DNA of 64,000 nucleotides from Cristatella mucedo. Lineage: Eukaryota; Bryozoa; Phylactolaemata; Cristatellidae. The notes under the pieces are model-generated. The model ran no database searches. It had not been told where the DNA came from and saw only the letters and a program-made list of their open reading frames with translations. Position 1 is the stretch's first letter; each line of letters opens with the position of its first letter. The stretch lies in NCBI GenBank assembly GCA_009760855.2, contig WPIO01000152.1, positions 338,501 through 402,500 of the forward strand. The letters run 5' to 3'. Positions 47,365-64,000 of the stretch are shown here, piece by piece. The translations under genes were made by a program, and so were the position numbers.

Positions 47365-47520
47365 AATTTAACAGCCTCATTTAGACGGCGGCAGCAGAGC
47401 CTTCACGGCTATCACCACAGCTTGCAGTGGTCATTTAAGAATCGCTCACAGCGGGACTTCAACCAACAACCCTAGTCGTGAAGAGCGAGCACCACTACCC
47501 TAGGCTATTTACTGAGAGAC
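47365..47520 (-). mobile_element. SINE family B copy
   Basis: On the minus strand it reads gtgctcgctcttcacgacta, a B-box-like gttggttgaagtccc, and ggtgatagccgtgaaggctc, matching 29803-29960. Confidence 0.65.
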
Positions 47521-49685
47521 TCAGCCTCAGCTACTAATTGATGCACTACTCATTTACGGTTAAGATGACGATAGATGAATGAGTAAGTTGCTCGGATTAA
47601 GATGTGTCGCAATTGTCATGGGGCGCTAATCGTTTTCAACGAGACTAACAGCCACATATTAGGAAGTCAAAAGATACCTCGGATCGAACAGCAGGCGAAG
47701 CATCACTCAGAGGAATGAATAAAGCCAATCGTAGCGGTAGATAATAAATGGCACCAATCAGACTGAATCAGCAGCCGAGCTTACCGTTGAACACCGCGAA
47801 AATACGGACGTCATTAACTACGTGAGATACTGTCGGATATACCAGAGCCAAGGGTCCAAAACCTGGGGAGAGCCGGGTGGAGAAAAAAGAGTTCGGCGAC
47901 CGCTGAACTATTCCGGACGCATACCCTTCCCTGAACGGTCATGCCATTTACAAAATGCCTGACAGCAAAGCTGTTGCACTGGCAAAGCTCGAAGGCTTAA
48001 GGACGTCGAATCCAATTCAAGTCTATGCAATTATCCAATTAAGGCATTGGAGAAATACTGGAGATCGTGCGATGCAAGCTTTTGCCGGCAGGAGTGCTAC
48101 CGAAATATGGGGAGGACTTAGCATCAATTACTAGCTACAAGTTGGGAGTTTCTATATCGAAGGCTTAGTGGGCTTGGTTTTTCTGCTAGATGTATATTTA
48201 AGTCCGAATATCCACGATCTAGCAGGCGTTTTGACTTTGCATCAACAAATACTACAATTATATTTCTATTTCACGACAGTTCTCTTGTGCTTGATTCAGA
48301 AGCACCACTTTTTATACACGAAGCCACTCATAGTGACTATTGGCTTTCTCCCAAGGTGTGGTCATTTTAACGCAGATGCACGAGTATTGTAAAAATGTGA
48401 GGCGTGACCGAGTCATGAAACTGGTGCCGGATATGAAGGGATAAATGGCTGGTGGCTGCGCTAATGCACGGCGAAGCATGAATCCTTTCTTACTAATCAA
48501 GGTAAGACCTGAAAGTCCCGAGCAGTAATGCAGAGACAGAGGCAACGGCAGAGGCAACGTACGTGAGCAGGGGCAACGTACTGAGAACTTTACTTTTGCT
48601 TGCTTTACAAATAATGACGGCTTACTCTGCAATAATTCTACTCTGCAATAAGATTGTTGTCACTCAAATAAAGTAGCGTCGTTTTAACGTCGGGAGATTG
48701 CCCTCACGAATGAGAAATGAAACTGATGCTGTAGATGACCCCGTTTAGCTGTTCATATAGAAGCTTAGCTATTGCCGAGAAGGTCGGAGCAAGACTCGGT
48801 TAGTAATTTAATACTGCGAAGCTATTTAAGCTTGAACACTGCTTCCATTATAAGTATTTTTGTGAACTTTGGAACAGTTTTCAATTCGTTGACATTTTTC
48901 ACCAGCCATTCAGCAATTTCAAAGAAAGCATGTGCTGCTTACTTCAAAGCATACATAGAATAATAAGCTAATAGGCTAAGCTATTGGATATTCCACAAGT
49001 GGATAAACAAGTGGCTTCACAATCACTCATGCATTCAAAGTTCAAGGCCAGATCGCCGTTGCACTGAACAATCTGACAGGCTGAACCATCATCGTTCAGA
49101 AAAAGCTGAAAGTGTGCAGTGTCGCAAGGCAACTTTCACCATTGAATATTGCACCGTCGAAAAAAGAACGGAATGATAAAGACGACTTCCTATGAGCGGC
49201 CCAATAGAACAATAACTCATAGGCTGCCGTATCGGTCTCTGATAGAGGGGCAATTTTTTTGGAATCCTGTCTCCCCATAGATGGCCGGTCATTCTGTATT
49301 TTTAAAATTACTGTCAGTTATATCAAACTTTTTCTTCTTTCATTTGCATTGATCGTTGTAGTTGACTTTGCCACTAAAGCGAAACACTATCTCATTTGGA
49401 AATTCAACTCATCAAGACCTAACTGAAAATTTCTTATTTCAAAATTCACGGAGTCTAACTTTTTAGGGAACTGACTGTCTTCTAGTATTTCAATTACAAT
49501 ATAGTTCTTTAGTGTATGCAATTTCACTACTAGAAATGTGCTGCCTTTTCAACATGCTTCCTGAACAACGACTACATTGAGCTCCTCCTTCACTATATTC
49601 ACACTCCCAACTTCTGGAAAATTTGTCGTCCTATTGCAGAGTGAATTCTAGCGCGGAGGGTCATTTTTTCAATATCAGTACATTA

Positions 49686-49806
49686 TATAAGGTTGAGGAA
49701 AAGGTTTGTGCATCGTTTTCTCCTTAACTCATTATTAAATTCATTTAATTTTCTCATTAAATTTTTATTAAGATCATGGCGTACGAAATTTTTCCTCAAC
49801 CTTATA
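49686..49806. mobile_element. mariner-type MITE
   Basis: A 121-bp element with perfect 17-bp inverted ends, tataaggttgaggaaaa at the left and its complement at 49790-49806. The outer TA pairs fit the TA target duplication of Tc1/mariner. No coding capacity. Confidence 0.65.
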
Positions 49807-50971
49807 CCCTACGAAGGCTACTTTAAACTACAATTTGCTTAGTAATAATAATATGCAATATAATATACAATACCATATTATACAAAACAAAGCTCATTAG
49901 AAACCCATGATTCCCATTCAATGGAGCCCACCATAGTAAACAATTTTGATTTTTAGGTAAAATTGAAGATTTCTATTATGTCCAGCTCTATTTTTCTTCA
50001 TCTCAAACTATCCGCCTCTCTTACTAGTCTATCAATATGGCTTGAAAAGTAACACACTTGAAAGCAGCGTACATTCCTGGTTTACGATGCTGTTCGCAGC
50101 CAACTGTACTTGCATTCAAAGAGCATGAAACTGCACCGTCATTCTTCGTGATGCGCAGCTCGTTTACTTAGTCGATTGGTGATAGCTGTCACGAGTGGCA
50201 AGAGTATACATGAATGCGCTGGCTTAGCACCCCTCAGCAAGAAAAGAAATAAAAACAAACTCTTCCCGTTGTCAAGGCCACCGTCGTCGTGGGTTTTAGG
50301 GGCTAATTGTTGCTGCAGAGCGGAGCCGGCGTGTAACTCGTGTAACTCGCCGGTAATACGTTCTCTTTAGATGTTGGCAGCGGCCTATAAGCTTGATTTA
50401 TATCCTCTAAATTTTTTGAAGACCAATAACCGTGGTTACAGTAGACCTCAACCGGAGTCACACTAGACGCCTACAAACACATTTTAAACAAATGAGGCCA
50501 GGATTAAGTAATTTTAAACTAAATAGTAATTTGACTATCTCCCGACTTACAGATATGCAAATCTTCTATAAAAACCTTGCCGGGTTGCCAGATGCAGTGC
50601 TAAGGAAGAAAACATAAGCGTTGTGCCTATAACGGGCACCACGTTTGTGAAATGCAGCGACTCTTTCTTCACCAGCCGACCAATTAGCTCACAGATAGGG
50701 CGCTTCTCTCGTGCCGGAAGCATTTACGGAAGTGTCAGTCTTGTGAGTTACTCGGAAATGCGATGACATTAAAAGAGAGCGGAATGTAACCGTCGCAGCA
50801 AAAAAGGTCTGCGAAGGTCAATGTTTCGATTTCTACCATTAAATACGAACATCGCCTCACAAGATGGCTACCGCTCTAAAATAGCTGCCGAGAGGAGCTG
50901 CGTCTGGGTCAACTTGCAAGCTCGAGCATTTACTCAATTAAACGAGACTTTTTGCTCACTCGATTATATCT

Positions 50972-51120
50972 AATAGCTCAGTGGCACTATCCTGGCGGTA
51001 CCTGGTGCAGTGAAATGCATTTTCTGCAGGGTAACCTGTGCACTATTCTCCGGATGGGCTGTTCGAACTCCGGGTAGTGATAGGCAGAGTAGCTTTGCCT
51101 AATTTAGGTTAATACTGTCA
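50972..51120 (+). mobile_element. tRNA-like SINE candidate
   Basis: A-box-like tagctcagtggca and B-box-like ctgttcgaactccgg are about 85 bases apart. Single copy in this window, so weakly supported. Confidence 0.35.
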
Positions 51121-51673
51121 TGTTCGATGACCATGCTCCCTGTGCAAAGAGGGTCTGACATTTCACAAATTTATCAAATGGCACGTGGTAACAGGAGCGG
51201 TCTTCGTTCTCCAGGAACATAACTCTCACCTATGTGAATGTTCTCCAGCATATCGTTCAAGAACTTCGCTAAAGCTAAAACAAATTCTGGGACTCGGGTT
51301 GGACTGATATCATTCAGGTCTCCAAAAAGTGGGGGAAATGCCTTGATTGTTGTCGAAGTTAACAAAGAAGTTTCTTCTTAGATTTGTAAATGTTGTACAC
51401 GCTTGAGAATATCTAATCATCGGCATGAGTACAGTACCAATGAGGTTTCTTGATGAAAAGCAGTTTATGATTGCAGTTTATTGATGTAAAAAATGATATA
51501 AACTAAACTTGTAAAAAACTGCTTTACGAGATTTTATTATTCTTGTTTTCCGTGTGAACTGACCTTGTGACATCTAGAAAGCAAGTTATATATGGCTCTT
51601 AAGGCAAAACATCAAACCATTTTGCATAAGTCTTGAGGACGAAATAAGATATGTAGAGCACGTTGCTCTGATA

Positions 51674-51860
51674 CAGCGGGTCTCAACCTGTAGTTCGCGA
51701 CACCTTTGGGGGTCGTACGACCCTTTCACAGGGGTCGCCTAAGACCATCGGAAAACACGCATTTCCACATTTCACACACAATATTTGTATGTTTGGGGGT
51801 CGCCACAACACGAGTAACTGTGTTAAAGGGTCGCGGAATTAGAGAGGTTGAGAACCACTG
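51674..51860. mobile_element. non-autonomous hAT element with target duplication
   Basis: A 187-bp element from cagcgggtctcaacctg to aggttgagaaccactg. It is flanked by ctctgata (51666-51673) and ctctaata (51861-51868), a 7/8 match to an 8-bp hAT target-site duplication. Inner repeats resemble 11051-11538. Confidence 0.82.
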
Positions 51861-53220
51861 CTCTAATAGATACTACTTGACCTCGGTTTGCAGTGTAATC
51901 GCAAAAGTAATTTTCTGTCAATCTTAATGAGGGCAGGAGCTATGAAAGTTGAGTGCTTTCCTTTCGCACGGGAAGCTTATCTGATAAAGTACCGAGGCAT
52001 TAGTAAAAATGTATGGTTTTTATTTTTGTAACCCATAGCGAATCCCGTAGTGATGTGTTTTTTTTACGAGGAAAGGTCGTGCGCATTTCTATTGCTTCAG
52101 CGGCAGTAGAAGTAAGCGTTGCCGGCAGTGCCCTACAGCTCCTGAGCTACGATGGATGACGCGCTCGACTGTGATCGACTTGCAAATCCAAATTACTTGA
52201 TAAGAGCAGCCATTTATCTAAATATGCCCACCGTTGCCCATATAATCGCTCATTAAAATGCAGCGAGTTGCCATAACACTTGCGCTCTTCGATAAAATTC
52301 ATTTCATTTGCATAACAAAATCATTCTCGAAAGATAAGCAAAGCAGCGTTTCAACCTCGAAGTGCGTCGTGACAATCCGACTAAGGAGCTGTACCTTTGC
52401 CAATGCTTCACCAGCACTTCGAAAGAAATCTTCCAATCATACAAGCTGTTCAAACACAAAGAAGCTGCAAGACTAGATTCTTCTTGGGAAATAAAACAAA
52501 TTCGCACGGCTAGTTGCTATTCTATCGGTTGCTGCTTTTAACATTGTAAACACCTATATTTACACTTGTACAGCGGTCGGTACGTGTAAATCAGTGTACG
52601 GAATTTCCAGCTGTTATGAATTATGAGCTAATCTTCAATTCTCCCATATCCCTCATTCTAAGAAGAATTTTTCTATTAGAAGGGCTACAAGGCTGATGGC
52701 TACAGGCCTCATTGCCAAATGTCAACAAAGAATTAACAATCACTTTTTAAGGAGTAAAACACATCTACCTATTAGCCTCCTGGAAAGGCTGAGACTTGAA
52801 TTTCCAGTGTGTTTGGATGAAAGACTGAAAAAGCCTGTGAAGCTCATTAAATGCACTTTGTTGACCTTTTGAAACCTGACAATAGTAAAGTTATGCAACG
52901 GAAGTAAGCCCTTTATCTGCACACACACAAAAAAGACTAGCTAAGCAGCAGTATGCATTTATATGCAGGAAGAGGCATAGTGAATAGAGAACCAAGACCC
53001 CTACTCTGGTTCGACCCCAAGGTCAGATTGACCAAATTTATGGCGCAGCCCCGATAACTACTCATAGTAGGCTAGAATATAAGCTGATGAAATTCCAAAC
53101 ATGAATTTCGACCATTAATGTCCTAAATATTCATGTACATACTAAGCATTTGAGAAGTTCTTGATAAGCCTTCTCGCTTGTATGCCTAATTGTAATATAT
53201 GTGTATATATTTATGTCTAC

Positions 53221-53341
<121 letters not shown>

Positions 53342-53403
53342 TGATATATTGATATATGCAGTACGTATAGGTAAATATGGTAATCTATTAAGAGAGGGTT
53401 CTT

Positions 53404-53668
53404 TTTAGTGGGTCCTTGCGATTCGTCCGCTGTGTGCTAGTGCGATCTGACACTGTGCTTGCTGCTACTAACCACGTCTACACATTGACCCTGTGCATGT
53501 CACATCTAAAAATGTTGTGCATGATGAAGTTGCAAATGTTATGTTAACCCTAATAATTAAATGTTACCCCTAATAATTCGATCATGCTTTTCCCAGCATT
53601 TTTAAAGTACCTAGAAAGAGATTAAATTCTTTGATGGCTCTACACAAATGTATTACTATTATTATCCA
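53404..53668 (+). mobile_element. LINE family 1 3' end, diverged
   Basis: From tagtgggtccttgcgattcg to acctagaaagagatta and a TTA-rich tail. Confidence 0.72.
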
Positions 53669-55520
53669 AAGAGCTGGATAGGCCTCAGAGGTGGTGCTGT
53701 CCTGCATGGCCTTGGAACCCAGAGTGAACTATAAAGTATTTTGTGAAACTCCACTTACTCTGCCGTAAGTGCGTTAGGACGCGGGGCAGATTGACCGATA
53801 AGTCCCAGATGGAGCATGCCTTGTTTTTCTGTCTAATACTAGCGCTAGAGCTAGTACTCGCGCTAAATAAATCGCCCCCACCCAGAGATAAAGGGGCAAC
53901 GACGGTGTCAACAATAGTGGGACTGGCAGGTGCCCACATTTTAGGAAATACCACTCTCAATCCATCATAAATGCACCGTTGTGCTCGCTGTGGACGCACG
54001 AAAGCAATCTGGTAGAACCACTTTCGTACATTACTGTTTGTGTACTTTGGTTCCACCTGCTAAGTAGACTTGCAATGTTATATTAGCCATTGTTTTACCA
54101 TTTCCCAGTGCTACAGTGAAGTTGTTCTCGCTGCGATATCGAGCGAACTTATTTTCTATTGACATCTACGACTGCAAGTCACGCACAGTATGAAGCCAGT
54201 AAGCTGGTCACCGTTCATCCGATCAGAATGCTTACACATGTCTACGCGTGTTTGTGCGTGTGCGTGCATTTATTAGTCTTAGACACTATAAACCTTTACG
54301 ACTAAGTACAGGAGTACCCTGGAGAGGCTCACATTTTTCTCTCTAAGCATGAGGAGTTTTTTTTGTCCAGTTGATTTCCAACAGCCTTCATTTTGTGCAA
54401 CACATTTGAATTTGAGAAGCATAAACTGGAGAAATAGTCAATGAGTACATAGCACAGATGCAAAAAAGGAAAGACGGCTGTAAAGAAGGTTCAGACTCTG
54501 TCGTTGACAACTGTTGAAAAATTGCCTCGTTGCTACAGAATGACAGCTCTGTAGTCTAGGACGGCGCGTGGCAAAAGCGTCTTCTTTCAGCAGTTTCAAG
54601 TGGAAGAAAGTAACGGCCAGCTGAGGAGGTAAGGGCACAATGAGGTTTAGACTGCTGTAGCAATGCGGCAGAATATCGAGAAACTAAGCGGCGGTGGGTT
54701 TTTCGGGCAGCGTGATTTCAGTTTGCATCCGCAGGTCAGCCAGCAGCCACAGCAGCACGGTTAGCAAAAGAACCTGCGACTAAATTTCGTGGATTACGAC
54801 GAAACTAGTAGCCATAATTGGCGCCAGCTGTTGATGCTTAATGAAATTTGGCTAGGTAGTCAGCCAATACCGAGTTACTGTAAGAAGTCCTGCCTAAAGA
54901 GAAACAGTGATTTCCTCTGCAAGGCTTACCGGGAGCCTGGCTTCGACCAACAGATTGGATTAGGCCGTCACGACCTTTGTCTAGAGCAGACTCTAGTGCA
55001 AGCGTGTGTCCGCGACTAGACACGGCTACATGCTAAATTAAGCTAGGTCTGCGCTTAAGCGTACCAGGCCTGAGTTGGCTGCTTCTCTTGGTCACCGGAA
55101 AGTTCTGCGTGTCTCTGACCGTGAGCGTAACTGGTGCGTAGCTGGTCGCAGTTAACACCGAGTCTCCGCCGCTCGCTCTCGCCTTCATTCTCATTCGTTC
55201 GGTCTCGCACTGGCAGGTCAGCCTGGCATCGGTCTCTCGAATGCCTCGAGCTTCTCAGGTTGACGGCCGGGCGGAGGTTTGGGTAACTGAATTCTATTCG
55301 TGGGGCCAAAGCTCCGCTTGTATTGTCGATCGACAGGTAATGACTCGCCGACCATGTTCGGCCTTCCGCTGATGGGTTGAGTTTGCTGTGCGCTTTCTTA
55401 TTTCTTGAAACCAGCTGCTAGAGTGCAAGATGAGAACATTGAAAATCTGTCCTGTTACTCACCAGCAAGTGACACGGGTTTTCCACCAGAATAGGTAGAA
55501 AGTGTTGCTGAAAATGTGGT

Positions 55521-55989
55521 GTCCGTACGATTCATATACGGACGATTCATCCAGGGGACTTTCATCAACGAACGATTCATTCACGTATGACTCATCCAGA
55601 AAAATATTTAATAATAACAGTAATAGTAGTAGATTTGGATAGCGCACTCGGAGAACTGAATTTTTCTAGGCACTTAGCAAGTGACGAAACCTTGAAGTCA
55701 AAACGCTGCTAGATTGGGAGCGATTCAAACTTGTGAATATAGGGTTTATAGCTTGGCATTTAGGGTTTTAGGTGTAGGGCCTTTGCGCCAGCAACCGCTG
55801 TGAAGATGGCCATTGTCACTCTTAATAATGGCATGAGCACTACAACAATCACTGACTTAATTCATTGTCAGCGTGAATAGTCAGTGGATTAATTGTCCGT
55901 GGACGAATCGTCCGTGAGTGAAACGTCCCCAGGATGGATCATCAAGAATGAACAGTGTGTGAATGAATCGTCCGTGGATGAATTGTCCT
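55521..55989. mobile_element. fold-back element with repeated ~15-bp units
   Basis: The left arm (55521-55599) and right arm (55883-55989) are imperfect inverted copies. Each is made of units like ggacgattcatccacg. A short LINE family 1 tail fragment (about 55605-55680) lies between them. Confidence 0.55.
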
Positions 55990-56289
55990 AGAAGCGATAA
56001 TAGGAGAGGATATTGTACTGAAAATTTTTCTACATCGAGCTTGTAGTCTTTTACGAGGCTTTCGGTGCGCATATGGTCGTTCATATAAATTCGATATATT
56101 TTGACCGACGCGACCTTGTAGAGCACCTTAAAGAACCACACTGTCACTCAATGATGGTAAATAGTGTGACAAGTAAGGGTAAAAGACAATTAGGGTAAAT
56201 ATCCCTCGATATTTTAAGCAAATCTAAGCCATCCTGGTGAAACCTCTAACAAAAAAACGTGTTGGCGAGAAGTGCCGAAGCCAGGATTT

Positions 56290-57130
56290 GTAGATAGGGG
56301 GCCAGCTAAATGTCTCGTGACAAAAGAGCTGGCGGTACGCTACCTAGCATGATTAGAAAGTAGTTCGGATACTTAGGCTGAGCAAAAGAAAGAAGGGGTC
56401 TAAAAGTGAGTGGCGTAACCTTGACGTCGATATGCTGTTTAATGAGGAGCCAGTGCTGGTCGGCGAGAAGTATTGCGATGTGGCAACTACAATGCTCACG
56501 AAAGATAACAGGGCTCCCGAGTTTGACGCCAACTCTAAACGCCTAATTTAACAGGCAGGACGACCTACAAGTAGTTCGCTTCAGAAGCCGAGAAGATATG
56601 TTATAAATGCATGGACCAGCCTGGATGTGGTATCTCTGTCTAAGTTCGCCCGAATTTTTGCAGTATTATATTGCTGAAAGTAGGCAGGCTTGACTGTGGA
56701 CCTCAATTCTTGGTCTAGTGAAAAGTGAATAGGGAACAAGACCCGAGATTTTGATGCTGCCAGAGCTCATTTTTGAGTGTTACATTTTTCAATTTCTGAG
56801 CAACACTAGGTTTTTTCTCTCATAGTAAGTTGGTTATATCGCCATTCGATTTGAGAAAGTGCTTTGTCTTTCAAGTGCGAATGTCTGTCATTGAAGCATC
56901 AAGAAAGTTGAGAGTTTATCGTACTGAAAGCAGGGAGGGATCAAAGCGTAGGCAAAGCTGTGTGTCGTACGCGTAGAAATAAGAGTCTAGGCTGTGCTTG
57001 GTGATTACATTGGTAAGAGTGAGGGAATAACTTTTAAAAAGAAGTGGAACAAGCATTAAACGCTGTGGTACCTCGTACTTGAGAGGCACATCGGATGTTT
57101 GTAAGGTACAAAAGCGTGACGTCGTTTAGG
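56290..57130 (-). mobile_element. LINE family 1 decayed RT C-terminus
   Basis: The minus strand reads, in broken frames, a RQRYHIQAGPCIYNISSRLL block equivalent to the best copy's DKDTTSKLVHAFVTSRLDF, then HIAILLADQHWLLIKQHIDV. It matches 62985-63495. The 3' tail is probably the fragment at 55605-55680, now separated by the fold-back element. Confidence 0.65.
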
Positions 57131-57954
57131 AAGTCCGAACTTAAAGCCGGTCTCGGCTCTACCGGACTCTGCCAGCATGACTGTCTTTGCAAGATCGATA
57201 AGCTACCCGAAATTCTTCAGTGACGAGTCCAAATGTATTTCCATAAGGAACTCGTGAGGCTCTTTCTCAAGAGAACCGTTTTATCACCAGGAATAAAGCC
57301 GGTGGTGGCTCTAGCTGCTGCTATCATTTCGCGACCGCTACTGCGTGGTCTCCACCGAGTCCCTGACCAGGACAGCCCAAATAAGCTGGCCTATTTTAAT
57401 TGTCCCCGAGGTGTTAGCAGAATGACAGATGGTGGTACTAAGTGGAGTAGGGTGGCTCGACTAAAGTTGTAACCGTTCGAGCGTCTGCCTCCTCCTCCTC
57501 GTCCTCCGCCCCCCAGATGCTCTAACGAGATCCTGTGAAATTCGGGACTGGTGTGCACCAGCTATGAGTCGGTTCCAGACAGGGCCAGAGAGTAAGACCT
57601 GTCCTAAGAACGACAGAAACAGTGCCTCAGACGCCCAGTACTACTTTTATGTTGACTGGCTGCCTCTGTCGAGGTCAGGTCGCAAGAGTCGCCAGAGAGA
57701 ACCAAATGCCAATAGACAGCAACCATTTCCCCCAAGGCCCAATCGGCTGGCTGAGTGACATACAAATACTGCAAACACCAGCAAATTATCTTCCCAGCGG
57801 AAATGCTGAGTACTTGTCAAGCATCTACGCAATACAAATAGCTTTGCAGTTCAAGACCTACCCTGGGCTAGTCCTCTGCCCGAGTAAGCTGCCATTAGTA
57901 AACCCATTCCCACTCCAGAGAAGCAGACAGAACAAGAAAGTCGAGCTCACTCAA

Positions 57955-58055
57955 CTAATAAAAATAATAATAAGGCGCTTGATAAAGCGCCCTCACATAA
58001 CTCAATCTCTTTCTAGGTGCTTTACGTTTGCTGCAAAGGAAGCACAATCGAACAC
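57955..58055 (-). mobile_element. LINE family 1 extreme 3' end
   Basis: ATAATAATAA tail, then cttgataaagcgccctcaca and about 70 more bases of the family end. Confidence 0.78.
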
Positions 58056-58954
58056 CATCTAGTGACATAGTCACTAGAGGCACTGTATCAAAATATTACA
58101 TTTTCAAAAATGGGATCGTGTAATTAGAAGAATATCTGTCTTGTCAGCCTAAGTTGCTGTTAAATAACACCCAGCCATAGCAGTGCACCGAAGCTAACAA
58201 CTAATTGTAGTCTGGTTAGTAGGGGGTAAGGCGGGAGTGGGGCATGCGACTTGTACAGCGAAAAGGCGGTCCTACCTGTTGAAACTATAAGAACCTTCGC
58301 AATCACAGTAAATCGGACACTACGGTATGCCTGCAATCGCAAGCAATGGTCCTCACCATAAAGGCGGACCGTTATAGCCTAACGAGGTACAAGCACCTGA
58401 GTCGCCGCAGGAACGAAGCTGCGAAGTCAAAGCCTATAAGCCAAAGACCTATATCTTCGTCACCCTACGTTCGGTCTCTCGCTTCTGTCGAAGGCTAGTC
58501 TCTGGCTTGAGCTATTTAGATTGCATTTAATCAGCTTTTGCAGCTGTTAGCCTCTCGAACCCAACTATCGGTGGCAATTCTTAGGATCATCTAAGCCATC
58601 GGCATTCTTGCGCTTGCTTCGCAGCCAAGCATTGTGGTTTGCGTAGTGAATTAGTCAATCGAAGTACTCGCCAGCTCGCGTCTTCTGTCAGTAGGGTAGC
58701 TTTTAGCTAAAGGTTATCGGAGGACCTAAATATGTCTCTCCATCGCCATAACTCGCTATGACTTGAATTATGGGTTCCAGCGGCTGCGCATGGCTAGCTT
58801 CGAACCTCCGCCCTTCTGCTACTCGAGGCGCTTCGAGCAAGGAGTTCAAGCCAACTAAAGCGAAAAACCAACGATCGTAGCTATCGGTGAGAGCTCCACC
58901 TAGCTCCGCCACTGCTGGCGAGGCTTTGCGCAAAGAAAGTTCGACCCTAACCCC

Positions 58955-62984
<4,030 letters not shown>

Positions 62985-63800
62985 AAAGCACTAGCCTTGC
63001 TCCTCTGAGTTACCTCCCATGTACTCATTGATTTGTCAAATTCGGGCTTGTTTAGATAAGGATACCACGTCTAAGTTGGTCCATGCATTCGTGACATCTC
63101 GTCTCGACTTCTGCAACTCACTGCTTACTGGCCTACCAGCATGTGCGATCAGGCGATTGCAGCTGGTGCAAAACTCTGCAGCTAGGCTTGTCTGTCGTGA
63201 GCGTCGCAGTTGCCACATTACTCCACTTCTCGCCGACCTGCACTGGCTACCAGTCAAGCAACGGATTGACTTCAAGGTTTTGTCGCTCACTTTTAGGTCC
63301 CTTCATTCTATGGCTCCAGCCCATCTCTCCGACATACTCCCCCATCAGGCCAAGCATCGTACCACCCGCTTTTCGGAATCCAACAGTCTACAAATACCTC
63401 GTACAAACCGCAAATCCTTTGGAGACCGTGCATTTAGTTCGTATGCTCCCAAAAGCCTGGAACTGCCTCCCGACCTGCGTCAGAACATCCCCTGACCTGA
63501 CCACATTTAAAAGGATCTTAAAAACACACCTATTTAGGACAGCATTTAGTGGGTCCCTGTGATTCGTCCTTCACGTGCTTATGCGTGCTGACATTGTGCA
63601 TGCTGCCACTAACCACATTTGCATGCTGACCCTGTGCATGTCACCCCTAATCATGTTATTCATCTTGTTTGTTTTTCAAGCATGATTTTACTTACCATTT
63701 AATTGCATTTCCCTTTGCAGCAAATGTAAATCGCCTAGAAAGAGATTGAGTTCTCTGGGAGCGCTTTATCAAGTACATTATTATTATTATTATTAAGACA
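62985..63800 (+). mobile_element. LINE family 1, best-preserved 3' copy
   Basis: An intact open frame (63019-63495) encodes a CR1/L2-type reverse-transcriptase C-terminus. It has TSRLDFCNSLLTGLP, LQLVQNSAARLV, HITPLLADLHWLPVKQRIDF, FGDRAFSSYAPKSLELPPDL and a KTHLF-type end in the next frame. It continues with about 240 bases of 3' region and a (TTA)n tail. It is 5'-truncated. Confidence 0.85.
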
Positions 63801-63804
63801 AGCA

Positions 63805-63960
63805 TCAAGAATGTGAACTTTGATGGAATTGCAAGAATTGTGGAAGTGAGTTCCACAGTTTAGGACCTGCAGAGCAAAAGCTTCTGTGGCCGACTCTATT
63901 TAAGCGTAGGAATAGAACAGCTAATGTTTCCCACTGAAGATCAGGAAGCATTGTGTTGAT
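63805..63960 (-). mobile_element. LINE family 2 C-terminal fragment
   Basis: The minus strand reads GHRSFCSAGPKLWNSLPQFL, the AGPxLWNSLP motif of CR1/L2 elements. Homologous to 8100-8345. A run of ten or so G follows at 63970. Confidence 0.65.
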
Positions 63961-64000
63961 AAATGATCGGGGGGGGGGGGTGAGCTCTTGCCAGTTCGAC

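Larger units (their letters stand above)
53669..58954. other. non-coding region with LINE and fold-back relics
   Basis: Besides the listed mobile elements I see open frames of up to 146 codons that match nothing I know. A stretch at 53743-53970 may be a LINE C-terminal zinc-knuckle remnant. Confidence 0.4.

Noticed and set aside
57564-58062. 146-codon open frame as a gene
   Set aside because: Its 3' end runs into a LINE tail and no motif is recognisable.

Overview
The window is animal (metazoan) nuclear DNA. Genes are split into short exons with GT-AG introns. The introns hold dinucleotide repeats, LINE 3' ends, tRNA-like SINEs and DNA-transposon relics. The gene content is extracellular-matrix and cell-surface. 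There are no bacterial-type operons, rRNA or CRISPR. The collagen has the type V/XI layout known from sponges to vertebrates, so the sequence does not fix the phylum. An invertebrate is most likely.

Region 1 (8-12198, + strand) holds the interior of a DCC/neogenin-family (netrin receptor-like) gene. Eight exons, all joined in phase 1, encode the end of one fibronectin type III (FN3) domain, three more FN3 domains and a short linker. The N-terminal part lies off the left edge. No transmembrane or cytoplasmic exon could be found before the next gene.

Region 2 (12199-18686) is intergenic and rich in retrotransposon relics. It ends in a long CT/TCTG tract and a GC-rich first exon.

Region 3 (18687-45657, + strand) is a complete clade B (type V/XI-like) fibrillar collagen gene. 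I joined 30 coding exons by eye; the phases agree throughout and give 1,700 codons including stop. The order is signal peptide, TSPN (laminin G-like) domain, very short variable region, minor triple helix, linker, main triple helix of 335 Gly-X-Y triplets, telopeptide with a furin-type site, and a COLFI C-propeptide. Three features stand out: loss of both cysteines that normally make interchain disulphides, two one-residue interruptions in the main helix, and a splice donor abutting a LINE tail.

Region 4 (45658-64000) has the collagen 3' flank with AATAAA signals, then about 17 kb without a recognisable host gene. It holds LINE fragments, SINE copies, a hAT element with a target-site duplication, a mariner-type MITE, a fold-back element and a 620-bp pyrimidine microsatellite.

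Two LINE families (CR1/L2-like C-terminal reverse-transcriptase proteins) recur across the window. One of the tRNA-like SINE families shares its 3' tail with LINE family 1, which suggests a SINE/LINE mobilisation pair.
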